Below are positions 24,322 to 30,802 of a stretch of DNA of 32,547 nt, piece after piece (the stretch's first letter is position 1; the number at the start of each line of letters is the position of its first letter). The notes beneath the pieces were generated by a model, which saw only the letters and a list, made by a program, of their open reading frames with translations, was not told the DNA's origin and made no database searches. A program made the translations under genes and the position numbers. The stretch comes from Actinomycetes bacterium (GTDB lineage Bacteria > Actinomycetota > Acidimicrobiia > Acidimicrobiales > RAAP-2). Where the stretch lies: contig JAKAQM010000016.1 in NCBI GenBank assembly GCA_021822565.1, forward strand, positions 1 to 32,547, read 5' to 3'.

Positions 24322-24342
24322 TGTCATGACCTCTAGTCGACA
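24322..24342. promoter_or_regulatory. Candidate GntR operator upstream of iolC
   Basis: TGTC-AT-GACC (24322-24331) is a near-perfect copy of the TGTCnnGACA dyad, followed by GTCGAC (24336-24341). The outer TGTC and GACA of the 21-bp block are also complementary. It lies about 80-120 bp before iolC. I could not find a convincing -35/-10 pair; CATATT on the minus strand just upstream is the best -10 candidate. Confidence 0.45.
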
Positions 24343-24405
24343 CCACAATATGCCAAGCGGGAGCTGCCGGCAAGGAAGGGGCTCGCCCCGAGGAATGCAG
24401 TGCCC

Positions 24406-24456
24406 GGGTGCCGGGTGCCGGCTGCGCGGCTGCCGCGTGCCCGCGTGCCCGCGTGC
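24406..24456 (+). repeat. Short tandem repeats between gntR and iolC
   Basis: GGGTGCC twice (about 24406-24419) and GCGTGCCC at 24435-24442 and 24443-24450, then GCGTGC. Located 20-70 bp after the gntR stop (minus-strand sense). Confidence 0.8.
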
Positions 24457-24474
24457 AGAGATCGCCCTCGTGCG

Positions 24475-25257
24475 CTACTTGAGCGACAGGCTGATCTGGA
24501 AGCTGTAGCGGCTGGCCAGGTACGAGTGGGAGCCGAACTCGATCGTCCTGCCCGTCGGATCCCAGGCCGTGCGGAACATCACGAGCATGGTCGCCGAGCG
24601 CGGGCACTCGAGAAGCGACGCCTCCAGCTTCGTGGCGGTACGGGCCCCGACGATCTGATTGGCCGTGTGGAAGCGGACTCCCTGGGCACGAAGCAGCCGG
24701 TAGAGCCCGTCGGACTCGAGCGCCTCGCGCGTGAGGGGCTCGACCAGCACTTCGAGCGGAATGGTGTTGTGCATGAGCGCGAGTGGCCGCCCTTCGGCGA
24801 AGCGCAGCCGCTCGAGCCAGAGCACGGGGTCGCCCGCGTCGATCCCGAGCTTCTCGGCGGTGTCGAAGTCGGCGATGCGCTCCTCGATGTCGAGGACCTT
24901 GGTCGTGGGCTGGCGCTCGGCCGCCCAGAGGTCGTCGTAGAGGCTGGTGAGCGCGACCGGCCGATTGATCCTGCGGTTCGCCACGATCGTTCCTACGCCC
25001 CGCTGGCGCACGACGAGGCCCTTCTGGACGAGGGCCTGGATGGCCTGACGCACCGTGGGCCGGCTCACACCGAAGCGCTCGGAGAGATCGATCTCGTTGT
25101 CCAGGCGATCGCCGGGCGTCAGCTGCTCGGTCTCGATCGCTGTCCGGAGGCGCTCGGCGATCTGGAACCACAGTGGCACCGGGCTCTCTCGATCCAGCGC
25201 ATTCAGGTCGAGGCGTGCCGGAACCCTCTCGCTGCGGATCCATTCGGCGTTCGCCAC
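24475..25257 (-). CDS. GntR-family regulator, HutC/UTRA type (probable iol regulator)
   Basis: 260 aa. N-terminal winged helix-turn-helix at about 28-98 (PLWFQIAERLRTAIE, LSERFGVSRPTVRQAI, GVGTIVANRRI), then a UTRA ligand-binding domain at about 115-255 (LWLERLRFAEGRPLALMHN, LYRLLRAQGVRFHTANQIV, FRTAWDPTGRTIEFGSHSY). UTRA regulators usually bind sugar phosphates or related metabolites and act as repressors at short dyads. Being next to iolC and the only regulator in the window, it is the likely controller of the TGTCnnGACA sites. GTG 25257 lacks a ribosome site; TAAGCT lies about 7 nt upstream, so the transcript may be leaderless. Confidence 0.9.
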   Translation of the reverse strand: MANAEWIRSERVPARLDLNALDRESPVPLWFQIAERLRTAIETEQLTPGDRLDNEIDLSERFGVSRPTVRQAIQALVQKGLVVRQRGVGTIVANRRINRPVALTSLYDDLWAAERQPTTKVLDIEERIADFDTAEKLGIDAGDPVLWLERLRFAEGRPLALMHNTIPLEVLVEPLTREALESDGLYRLLRAQGVRFHTANQIVGARTATKLEASLLECPRSATMLVMFRTAWDPTGRTIEFGSHSYLASRYSFQISLSLK

Positions 25258-25435
25258 GGCGCTAGCTTACGGGGCTTCTCGTGGCATCAGGGTGAATGCT
25301 CGCACCGTCATGGCTGGAAAGACGTCTTGCCCCGGCCTTCCCGGTTGCCCCGCCCTTCCCAGCAGGCGAGCCCGCCGCACACGCCGGCATCCGCTGGAAG
25401 GCCCCACCCGATGCCGTGGCGCGGCGCGGCCCTAC

Positions 25436-25459
25436 CCGGCGCGCCATGGCGCGGCCCGG
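25436..25459 (-). terminator. GC hairpin after the peroxiredoxin gene
   Basis: CCGG-C-GCGCC, loop AT, GGCGC-GGC-CCGG makes a 9-bp stem with an internal loop, 5 bases after the peroxiredoxin stop. No T tract, so only a possible terminator. The remaining spacer (25258-25435) shows no gene. Confidence 0.35.
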
Positions 25460-25463
25460 CGAG

Positions 25464-25937
25464 TTACGCGTGCTCGAGCTCGGCGAGGTCGGCGAGGACC
25501 ATGGCGGCGAAGCCCTCGACGTCGGTCACGTCGTAGGAGCGCCGGATGACCCCTGAAGGGTCGATGAGGTAGGCGATCCGCTTCGCGTAGTCGGCGTACT
25601 CCTCGCCGGGCGCCCGGAGCACCTCGTAGCGCCGTCCCACCTCACGGTCGGGGTCCGAGAGGAGCCGGAAGGGAAAGCCCTCAGCGTCGCAGAACGCCTT
25701 GTTCTCCCCGGGCGTGTCGAAGGACGCCCCGAGCACGACGGCGCCGGCGTCCTGGATCTCTTCGGACCTGTCACGCAGGCCCCGACCCTGGATCGTTCAG
25801 CCAGGCGTCGACGCCTTCGGGTACCACCACAGCACGACCCAGTGACCTCGCTCGTCGGCGAGACGCACGTCGGTGCCATCCTGGTCGGGAAGGGTGAACT
25901 CGGGTGCAACCGTTCCGGGAGCGAGCATGGCCGCCAT
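25464..25937 (-). CDS. Selenocysteine-containing peroxiredoxin (PrxQ/BCP type), TGA read through
   Basis: Thiol-peroxidase family, 157 residues if the TGA at 25799-25797 is decoded as Sec. The N-terminal half reads MLAPGTVAPEFTLPDQDG, VRLADERGHWVVLWWYPKA, then STPG-U-TIQGRGLRDRSEE. The TGA falls exactly on the peroxidatic Cys of the TPGCT motif (residue 47). The frame continues with VVLGASFDTPGENKAFCDA, FRLLSDPDREVGRRY and IAYLIDPSGVIRRSYDV, all standard BCP blocks. The usual resolving Cys five residues on is Arg52, but Cys83 sits where another PrxQ class keeps its resolving Cys. Start at ATG 25937 or 25928; TAGGAT 7 nt before the latter could be a leaderless -10. Follows trpA by 72 bp. A nonsense mutation is the alternative. 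Confidence 0.8.
25764..25781 (-). promoter_or_regulatory. SECIS-like hairpin downstream of the in-frame TGA
   Basis: GGCCTG-CGTGA-CAGGTCC folds into a 6-bp stem with a bulged U on the 3' side and a 5-nt loop containing GU. The stem begins 15 nt after the TGA and the loop GU lies about 22 nt after it, similar to the distance in E. coli fdhF. In fdhF the bulged U is on the 5' side, so this is not an exact copy. Bacterial SECIS elements vary greatly between species. Confidence 0.5.
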
Positions 25938-25976
25938 CCTACGGACCATCCGGCCCGGCGGCCAGCACGCCCGAAG

Positions 25977-26031
25977 GCCCTCATCCCGCGTGGAGCGCGG
26001 CCCCAGCCCTCATCCCGCGTCGAGCGCGGCC
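25977..26031 (-). repeat. Duplicated 3' end of trpA
   Basis: A 26-bp block (GCCCTCATCCCGCGT...GAGCGCGGCC) occurs at 25977-26002 and 26006-26031 with one mismatch, 29-bp period. The second copy contains the real trpA stop; the first is a copy of the gene end, stop included, lying just downstream. Confidence 0.9.
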
Positions 26032-26786
26032 CGGAGCTGGCCCACGAACTCCGCAGCCGCGTCCGGCCCCCCGCCCTCGAGCAGCCGGCGAACCAACGCG
26101 GAGCCCACGACGACGCCGTCGGCGACCTCGCACACCGCCCGCGCCTGGGCGGGCGTGGACACGCCGACGCCGACGCACACCGGAGCGTCGGTCACCTGGC
26201 GGATCCGGCGCACGACGTCGGTGGTCTCGCTGCCGAGCGACTCGCGCTCTCCCGTGACGCCCATTCGAGCGACGGCGTAGACGAACCCGCGCGAGCGCGC
26301 GCAGATCTGCGCGACCCGCGGCTCGGGAGTCGACGGCGCGACCAGGAGCACCGTGGCGACCTCGGCGGCGTCGGCCTCGGCGGCCCAGGGCCCGAGCTCT
26401 TCGAGTGGGAGGTCCGCAACGATCGCGGCGCCGATCCCCGCGGCCCGCAGGGACTGGGCCATCCGCCGGTGCCCGGTGCGAAAGACGATGTTGTAATAGG
26501 TCATCACCGCGACAGGGACGCCGACCTCTTCCGAAGCGAGGGCGTCGATGACCCTCGTCGGCGTCGCGCCGCGGTCGAGCGCGCGCACGCCCGCTTCCTG
26601 GATGACCGGCCCGTCCATCATCGGGTCGGAGAACGGGATCCCGACCTCGACGGCGTCAGCACCTGCGTCGGCCACTGCCTGCAGCGCCTCGACCCAGTCC
26701 TCACCCATCCCCCCCATGAGGTAGGGCACGAGGAGCTTTCGCCCCGCGCTGCGCCGCTCTCGCAGCCAGGGCTCGAGCGCGATCAC
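26010..26786 (-). CDS. trpA: Tryptophan synthase alpha subunit
   Basis: Releases indole from indole-3-glycerol phosphate and channels it to TrpB. 258 aa, TIM barrel. The active-site segment [15 protein letters not shown] supplies the catalytic Glu and Asp; also [19 protein letters not shown], and phosphate-binding [13 protein letters not shown]...VVVGSALV. The GTG at 26786 overlaps the trpB stop (GTGA) and is preceded by GGAGAGGG. The much longer open frame upstream is the shadow of trpB. Last trp gene before the peroxiredoxin. Confidence 0.95.
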   Translation of the reverse strand: MIALEPWLRERRSAGRKLLVPYLMGGMGEDWVEALQAVADAGADAVEVGIPFSDPMMDGPVIQEAGVRALDRGATPTRVIDALASEEVGVPVAVMTYYNIVFRTGHRRMAQSLRAAGIGAAIVADLPLEELGPWAAEADAAEVATVLLVAPSTPEPRVAQICARSRGFVYAVARMGVTGERESLGSETTDVVRRIRQVTDAPVCVGVGVSTPAQARAVCEVADGVVVGSALVRRLLEGGGPDAAAEFVGQLRAALDAG

Positions 26787-28039
26787 CGCTCGTCCCTCTC
26801 CGAAGCGAGCAGCTCGCGCACCTGTGCGACATCCTTGTCCCCGCGCCCGGACAGCGTGACGAGCACGGTGGACCCCCTCGGGACCGAACGTCCCGCCTCG
26901 CGCACCACCCAGGCGAGCGCGTGGGCAGGCTCGAGCGCGGGCAGGATCCCCTCGGTGCGGGCGAGGAGACGGAACGCGCCGAGCACCTCCTCGTCGGTCG
27001 CCTTGGCGTACTGCGCCCTGCCGGAGGCGGCCAACCACGCGTGCTCGGGACCGATGCCGGGGTAGTCGAGGCCCGCAGAGATGGACTCGGCCTCCAGGAT
27101 CTGGCCTTCCTCGTCTTGGAGGAGCAGCGACTTCATCCCGTGCAACACGCCGGGGATCCCGTCGCTCACTGCTGCGCCGCCTGCAGCCTCCACCCCGACG
27201 AGACGCGCGCCGCTGTCCGCGAACCCCGCGAACGTGCCGGCGGCATTGGACCCCCCGCCCACGCAGGCGACCACGACGTCGGGGTCCGCCCCGCCGAGCA
27301 GCGCCTGGCACTGCGCGCGGGCCTCCTCGCCGACGACGCGCTGCAGCTCGCGCACCATGTAGGGGAACGGGTGCGGACCCATGACCGACCCCAGGCAGTA
27401 GTGCGTGCGGTCGACACTGGCGACCCAGTCCCTCAGGGCCTCGTTGACGGCGTCCTTCAGCGTGCGGCTGCCCGAGCGCACGGGCCGCACCTCCGCGCCC
27501 AGGAGCTCCATGCGGAACACGTTCAGCTCCTGGCGTTCGGTGTCGAGCTCGCCCATGTACACGGTGCACTCGAGCCCAAGGAGCGCCGCAGCGGTCGCGG
27601 TCGCCACGCCGTGCTGCCCTGCGCCGGTCTCCGCCACGAGGCGCCCCTTGCCCATGCGCAGGGTGAGGAGCGCCTGTCCGAGCACGTTGTTCAGCTTGTG
27701 CGAGCCCCCGTGGACCAGGTCCTCGCGCTTCAAGAGCAGCCGCACGCCGAGCTCCTCGGAGAGGCGCGCGCACTCGGTGACCGGCGTCGGACGGCCTCCG
27801 TAGTCGCGCAGGACGGACGACAGCTCCGTGCGGAACGAGGCATCGGCCCATGCGGCGGCGAACGCCTCTTCGAGCTGCATGCACGCCGGGACCAGGGACT
27901 CGGGGACGAAGCGCCCTCCGAACTCGCCGAACCGCCCGTCGGGACCGGGCGTGCCCATCTCGGGAGGGGGGCCGGGCGAGAAGGCGTGACCTACGGAGGG
28001 CGAGCCCTGGTCGGCGGGCGGGCCGCCAGGCGCGCTCAC
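26783..28039 (-). CDS. trpB: Tryptophan synthase beta subunit
   Basis: PLP enzyme joining indole and serine. 418 aa. [13 protein letters not shown] start segment, PLP Lys115 in [20 protein letters not shown], the phosphate loop [11 protein letters not shown], and [12 protein letters not shown]. The GTG at 28039 overlaps the trpF stop; about 28 Gly/Pro-rich residues precede the conserved region, and the ATG of [11 protein letters not shown] is an alternative start. The longer frame into trpF is an Arg-rich shadow of that gene's repeat tail. Confidence 0.95.
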   Translation of the reverse strand: MSAPGGPPADQGSPSVGHAFSPGPPPEMGTPGPDGRFGEFGGRFVPESLVPACMQLEEAFAAAWADASFRTELSSVLRDYGGRPTPVTECARLSEELGVRLLLKREDLVHGGSHKLNNVLGQALLTLRMGKGRLVAETGAGQHGVATATAAALLGLECTVYMGELDTERQELNVFRMELLGAEVRPVRSGSRTLKDAVNEALRDWVASVDRTHYCLGSVMGPHPFPYMVRELQRVVGEEARAQCQALLGGADPDVVVACVGGGSNAAGTFAGFADSGARLVGVEAAGGAAVSDGIPGVLHGMKSLLLQDEEGQILEAESISAGLDYPGIGPEHAWLAASGRAQYAKATDEEVLGAFRLLARTEGILPALEPAHALAWVVREAGRSVPRGSTVLVTLSGRGDKDVAQVRELLASERDER

Positions 28040-28869
28040 CGCTCCATCCAGTCGTATGGGGCGTCGCCACGCGCCTCGCCGGGCGCGCCACGCTCGCCGG
28101 GCGCGCCACGCGCGTCGCCGGGCGCGCCGCGCTCGCCGCCGCGCTCGTGCCACGGGCTCCTCGCCCCGCCGCTACCGCCGGGGGCGCCCGTGTCCGTGCC
28201 CCGCTCTGCGGTGCGCGATGCGGCGTCCACGCCCTGCGACGCCATGCGGGCAGCCCGAGCGGCGGCGCGTGCCGAGCGGATGAAGGCCCGCAGCTTCTGG
28301 GGGTCCTTCATGCCCGGAGCGGCCTCGACCCCGCTCGACACGTCGACCCCGCGGGGACGAAGCGCCATGATCGCGTCGCCCACGTTCTCGGGCGTGAGGC
28401 CGCCGGAGACGAACATGCGCCCAGCGTCGACCACCCCTTCGGCGAGCCTCCAGTCGAACACCTGCCCGGAGCCCGGGCTCTGGCCGTCGACGAGCAGGTA
28501 ATCGGCGCCGAAGTCCGCGAGCCGCGCGATCGAGGGATCGCCCGCCGCGAAGGCCCTGATGGTGCACGCGACACGCTCGCGGATCCAGCGGGACTGCCCC
28601 GCGGTCTCGTGCCCGTGCAGCTGGACTGCGCCGAAACCGACGGTGTTGGCGATCTCGACGACGCGCTGGGGGGACTCGTCCCTGAAGACGCCGACGGTGA
28701 GGACGTCGTGGGGAAGCCGCTTGACGATGTCGGCTGCCACGGAGACGGCGATCTGCCGCGGCGACGGGGCCAGGATGAAGCCGATCGCGTCCGCCCCGAG
28801 CCCGACGGCGAGGAGCGCGTCGGGCTCGTTCGTGATGCCGCAGATCTTGACGAGGAAGTCCTCGTGCAC
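28036..28869 (-). CDS. trpF: Phosphoribosylanthranilate isomerase with repeat tail
   Basis: Third step after anthranilate in tryptophan synthesis. The catalytic core fills about 205 residues: VKICGIT (general-base Cys), [17 protein letters not shown]-like [24 protein letters not shown] (catalytic Asp) and [11 protein letters not shown], ending at [25 protein letters not shown] further 65-70 residues (Ala/Arg, then [13 protein letters not shown]-type repeats) have no counterpart in ordinary TrpF. GTG start at 28869 with a weak GCGGGG upstream. Overlaps trpB by GTGA. Confidence 0.93.
   Translation of the reverse strand: MHEDFLVKICGITNEPDALLAVGLGADAIGFILAPSPRQIAVSVAADIVKRLPHDVLTVGVFRDESPQRVVEIANTVGFGAVQLHGHETAGQSRWIRERVACTIRAFAAGDPSIARLADFGADYLLVDGQSPGSGQVFDWRLAEGVVDAGRMFVSGGLTPENVGDAIMALRPRGVDVSSGVEAAPGMKDPQKLRAFIRSARAAARAARMASQGVDAASRTAERGTDTGAPGGSGGARSPWHERGGERGAPGDARGAPGERGAPGEARGDAPYDWMER
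28066..28146 (-). repeat. Imperfect repeats coding the TrpF tail
   Basis: The core CTCGCCGGGCGCGCCACG and close variants recur about four times (18-20-bp spacing). The coded peptide is a run of G-E/D-x-R-G-A-P units. Confidence 0.8.
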
Positions 28870-28876
28870 CAGCTGC

Positions 28877-28897
28877 CCCGCTACCCGCTACCCGCTA
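28877..28897 (-). repeat. 7-bp repeat, 3 copies, placing TAG in three frames
   Basis: CCCGCTA at 28877-28883, 28884-28890 and 28891-28897. On the minus strand this is TAGCGGG three times: the first TAG is the trpC stop and the other two lie in the other frames. Confidence 0.92.
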
Positions 28898-29734
28898 CGC
28901 CGACACACGGCCGGCATCGGCCACGCCGGAGGCCGAGGTGCCGCGGCGACCCACCGGGTGACCGCGCAGCGCCCGCACCGCCGCCGAGGGATCCTCGGAG
29001 GTGACGACCGACTCCCCGACCAAGATCGCGTCGTAGCCGGCACCGGCGAGACGCCGTGCGTCGTCGGGCCCGCGGATGCCGGACTCGGCCACCGCGACGA
29101 CGCCGGCGGGGATCGCGGAGGCGAGCCGCAAGGCCCGCAGGGGATCGAGCTCGAAGGTCGCGAGATCCCGCTGGTTCACCCCAACGAGCCGAGGACCCAG
29201 GGCCAACGCGCGCTCGAGCTCCCATTCGTCGTGCACCTCGACGAGCGCGTCGAGCCCGAGGCGACCCGCGAGCTCGTAGAGGGAGGCGAGCTCGTCGTCC
29301 GAGAGCGCCGCAACGATGAGCAGCACCGCGTCGGCGCCCATGAGGCGCGCGTCGCAGACGTCGGCCGCAGCAACGGTGAAGTCCTTCCTCAGGACCGGCA
29401 GCCCGCTCGCCGAGCGAGCTGCCACGAGGTCGGCGGCGCTCCCGCCGAAGAACGCCTCGTCGGTCAGCACCGACAGGCACGCTGCACCGCCGGCCGCATA
29501 GGCGCCCGCGACCGCGGCCGGGTCGAGGTCCGCGGCGAGCGCGCCCTTCGACGGCGAGCGGCGCTTCACCTCCGCGATCACCGAGAGCCCGGCAGCGCCC
29601 GACCGGAGCGCCTGCGCGAACGACCTGGGTCCCGGCACCTGGAGCGCCCGGGCGACGAGCTCGTCGAGGTCGCGCCCGCCGGCCGCAGCCATGCGCCGGT
29701 GCGCGGCGACGATCTCGGGCAGGTAGGCGGGCAT
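28895..29734 (-). CDS. trpC: Indole-3-glycerol phosphate synthase
   Basis: Closes the indole ring from CdRP. TIM barrel, 279 aa from the ATG at 29734. Motifs: LSVIAEVKRRSPSKG, LSVLTDEAFFGG, LPVLRKDF, GVNQRDLATFELD (usually GVNNRNL) and VVAVAESGI, ILVGESVV. The N-terminus PAYLPEIVAAHRR matches the family start. A GTG at 29758 with GGGGAAGG close by is an alternative. It ends inside the 7-bp repeat; trpF starts 26 bases on. Confidence 0.94.
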   Translation of the reverse strand: MPAYLPEIVAAHRRMAAAGGRDLDELVARALQVPGPRSFAQALRSGAAGLSVIAEVKRRSPSKGALAADLDPAAVAGAYAAGGAACLSVLTDEAFFGGSAADLVAARSASGLPVLRKDFTVAAADVCDARLMGADAVLLIVAALSDDELASLYELAGRLGLDALVEVHDEWELERALALGPRLVGVNQRDLATFELDPLRALRLASAIPAGVVAVAESGIRGPDDARRLAGAGYDAILVGESVVTSEDPSAAVRALRGHPVGRRGTSASGVADAGRVSA

Positions 29735-29798
29735 CGTGCCCAAGCGTAGTGCCGGCACGGCCCTTCCCCGAGGGTCTGGGTGCCCGTGCCCGCCGCCC

Positions 29799-30773
29799 TC
29801 AGCCGACGAGCGGCAGAGCCCGCACCTGGCCCGGGCGGCGTCGTGCCGCCGGGACGTCCTCGGTGCGTGCCCAGACGACGGCGCCGGGGACCTCTACCGA
29901 ACGGTGAAGGTACGCAAGGGCGCCCACCTGCCCCAGGCCCGGGCACCACGACGCAGAGGTGCAGCGCCCGACCACCTTGCCGGCGTCGGGCGTCCACAGC
30001 ACGGCTCCGACGAGCTCCTCCGCCTCGCCCGGCCCGGCGTCGTCGGCCACGACACCGCACAGCCGCCGCGCCACGCGGCTGCCACGAGCGTCCAGGCGGG
30101 CGACGAGCTCCTGGCCCGTGTAGCAGCCCTTGGTGAAGCTCACGGTGCGCTCCACGAGGTGCGCCTCGGCAGCGATCGTGCGCGAGTCGAGCTCGGCTCC
30201 CATCTTCGGGATCCCTGCCTCGACGCGCAGCGCCTCCCACGCGGCCGCGTCGCACCACGTCGCGTCGGCTGGCACCAGCGCGTCCGCGCCGGGCCCGAGG
30301 AGATCGACGCCGCGCACGCCGTTCCAGTCGACCGCGAGCACGAAGGGCGGGCCTGCCCCATGAGAGGCGCCGCCCACCCCCTCGCCGATCCCCGGCACGC
30401 CGCCAACCCCTTCCCCTCGAAGCGCGACGCACGGCCAGTCGAGCTGCTCGATCGCGACCTTGGTCCTGAGCTTGAACCGCTGCAGCCGTGCGGCGACGGC
30501 CTCGCCGAAGCCCGCGTCGGTGTCGAGGACGTAGGCGTCGTCCGAGGTGCGCGTGACGCGCACGAGCGCGCTGAGCTTGCCGTCGGGCTCCAAGAGCAGC
30601 GCAGCCGCGGCGTCGCCGACCCCGAGTGGCGCGACGTCCTGGCTCAGCTGGCCCTGGAGGTAGCTCGTCGCGTCCCGGCCGGCGACGGCGACGGCGTCCA
30701 CCGCCAGGCGGTGGGCGCCGACCCCGTGACGCAGCGCCTCATAGCCCTCGGCCATCGCCGCCGGGACAGTCAC
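29799..30773 (-). CDS. ygfZ: YgfZ/GcvT-type folate-binding protein
   Basis: 324 aa. The diagnostic YgfZ motif KGCYTGQELVARLDARG is present, along with a GcvT-like N-terminal domain (YLQGQLSQDVAPL, LLLEPDGKLSALVRV) and GIPKMGAELDSRTIAAEAH before the motif. YgfZ proteins help assemble or repair Fe-S clusters using folate. Its place between trpE and trpC is not functionally obvious. GTG 30773 lies inside an 8-bp repeat with no ribosome site, so coupling to trpE is likely; an ATG at 30755 is an alternative. A loop of Gly-rich sequence (GEGVGGVPGIGEGVGGASHG) interrupts the fold. Confidence 0.9.
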   Translation of the reverse strand: MTVPAAMAEGYEALRHGVGAHRLAVDAVAVAGRDATSYLQGQLSQDVAPLGVGDAAAALLLEPDGKLSALVRVTRTSDDAYVLDTDAGFGEAVAARLQRFKLRTKVAIEQLDWPCVALRGEGVGGVPGIGEGVGGASHGAGPPFVLAVDWNGVRGVDLLGPGADALVPADATWCDAAAWEALRVEAGIPKMGAELDSRTIAAEAHLVERTVSFTKGCYTGQELVARLDARGSRVARRLCGVVADDAGPGEAEELVGAVLWTPDAGKVVGRCTSASWCPGLGQVGALAYLHRSVEVPGAVVWARTEDVPAARRRPGQVRALPLVG

Positions 30774-30802
30774 CGGCTCACCGGCTCACCGGCTCACCGG
30801 CT
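30771..30802 (-). repeat. 8-bp tandem repeat, 4 copies, at the trpE/ygfZ junction
   Basis: CACCGGCT repeats at 30771, 30779, 30787 and 30795 (plus strand); minus strand AGCCGGTG. The array contains the trpE stop and the ygfZ GTG. Because the unit is 8 bp, GTG and TGA occur in all three frames. Confidence 0.95.

Noticed and set aside
4329-25257. The iol region as a mobile element
   Set aside because: No integrase, transposase, tRNA or flanking inverted repeats were seen in the window; base composition is like the surroundings except for the beta-helix fragment.
25464-25736. A 90-codon short peroxiredoxin starting at an internal GTG
   Set aside because: It would lack the N-terminal half and the active site, both of which lie in frame upstream of the TGA.
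25797-25799. The TGA as a plain nonsense mutation or sequencing error
   Set aside because: Not excluded, but its exact position on the peroxidatic residue, the otherwise undamaged frame and the following hairpin favour Sec; kept as the main alternative.
26010-28109. A 699-codon open frame on the minus strand running from trpF through trpA
   Set aside because: Only its last 258 codons (trpA) have protein-like sequence; the rest is an Arg/Gly-rich shadow of trpB in another frame, common at this GC content.
30771-30802. The 8-bp arrays as a CRISPR
   Set aside because: Units are contiguous and far too short; no spacers and no cas genes.
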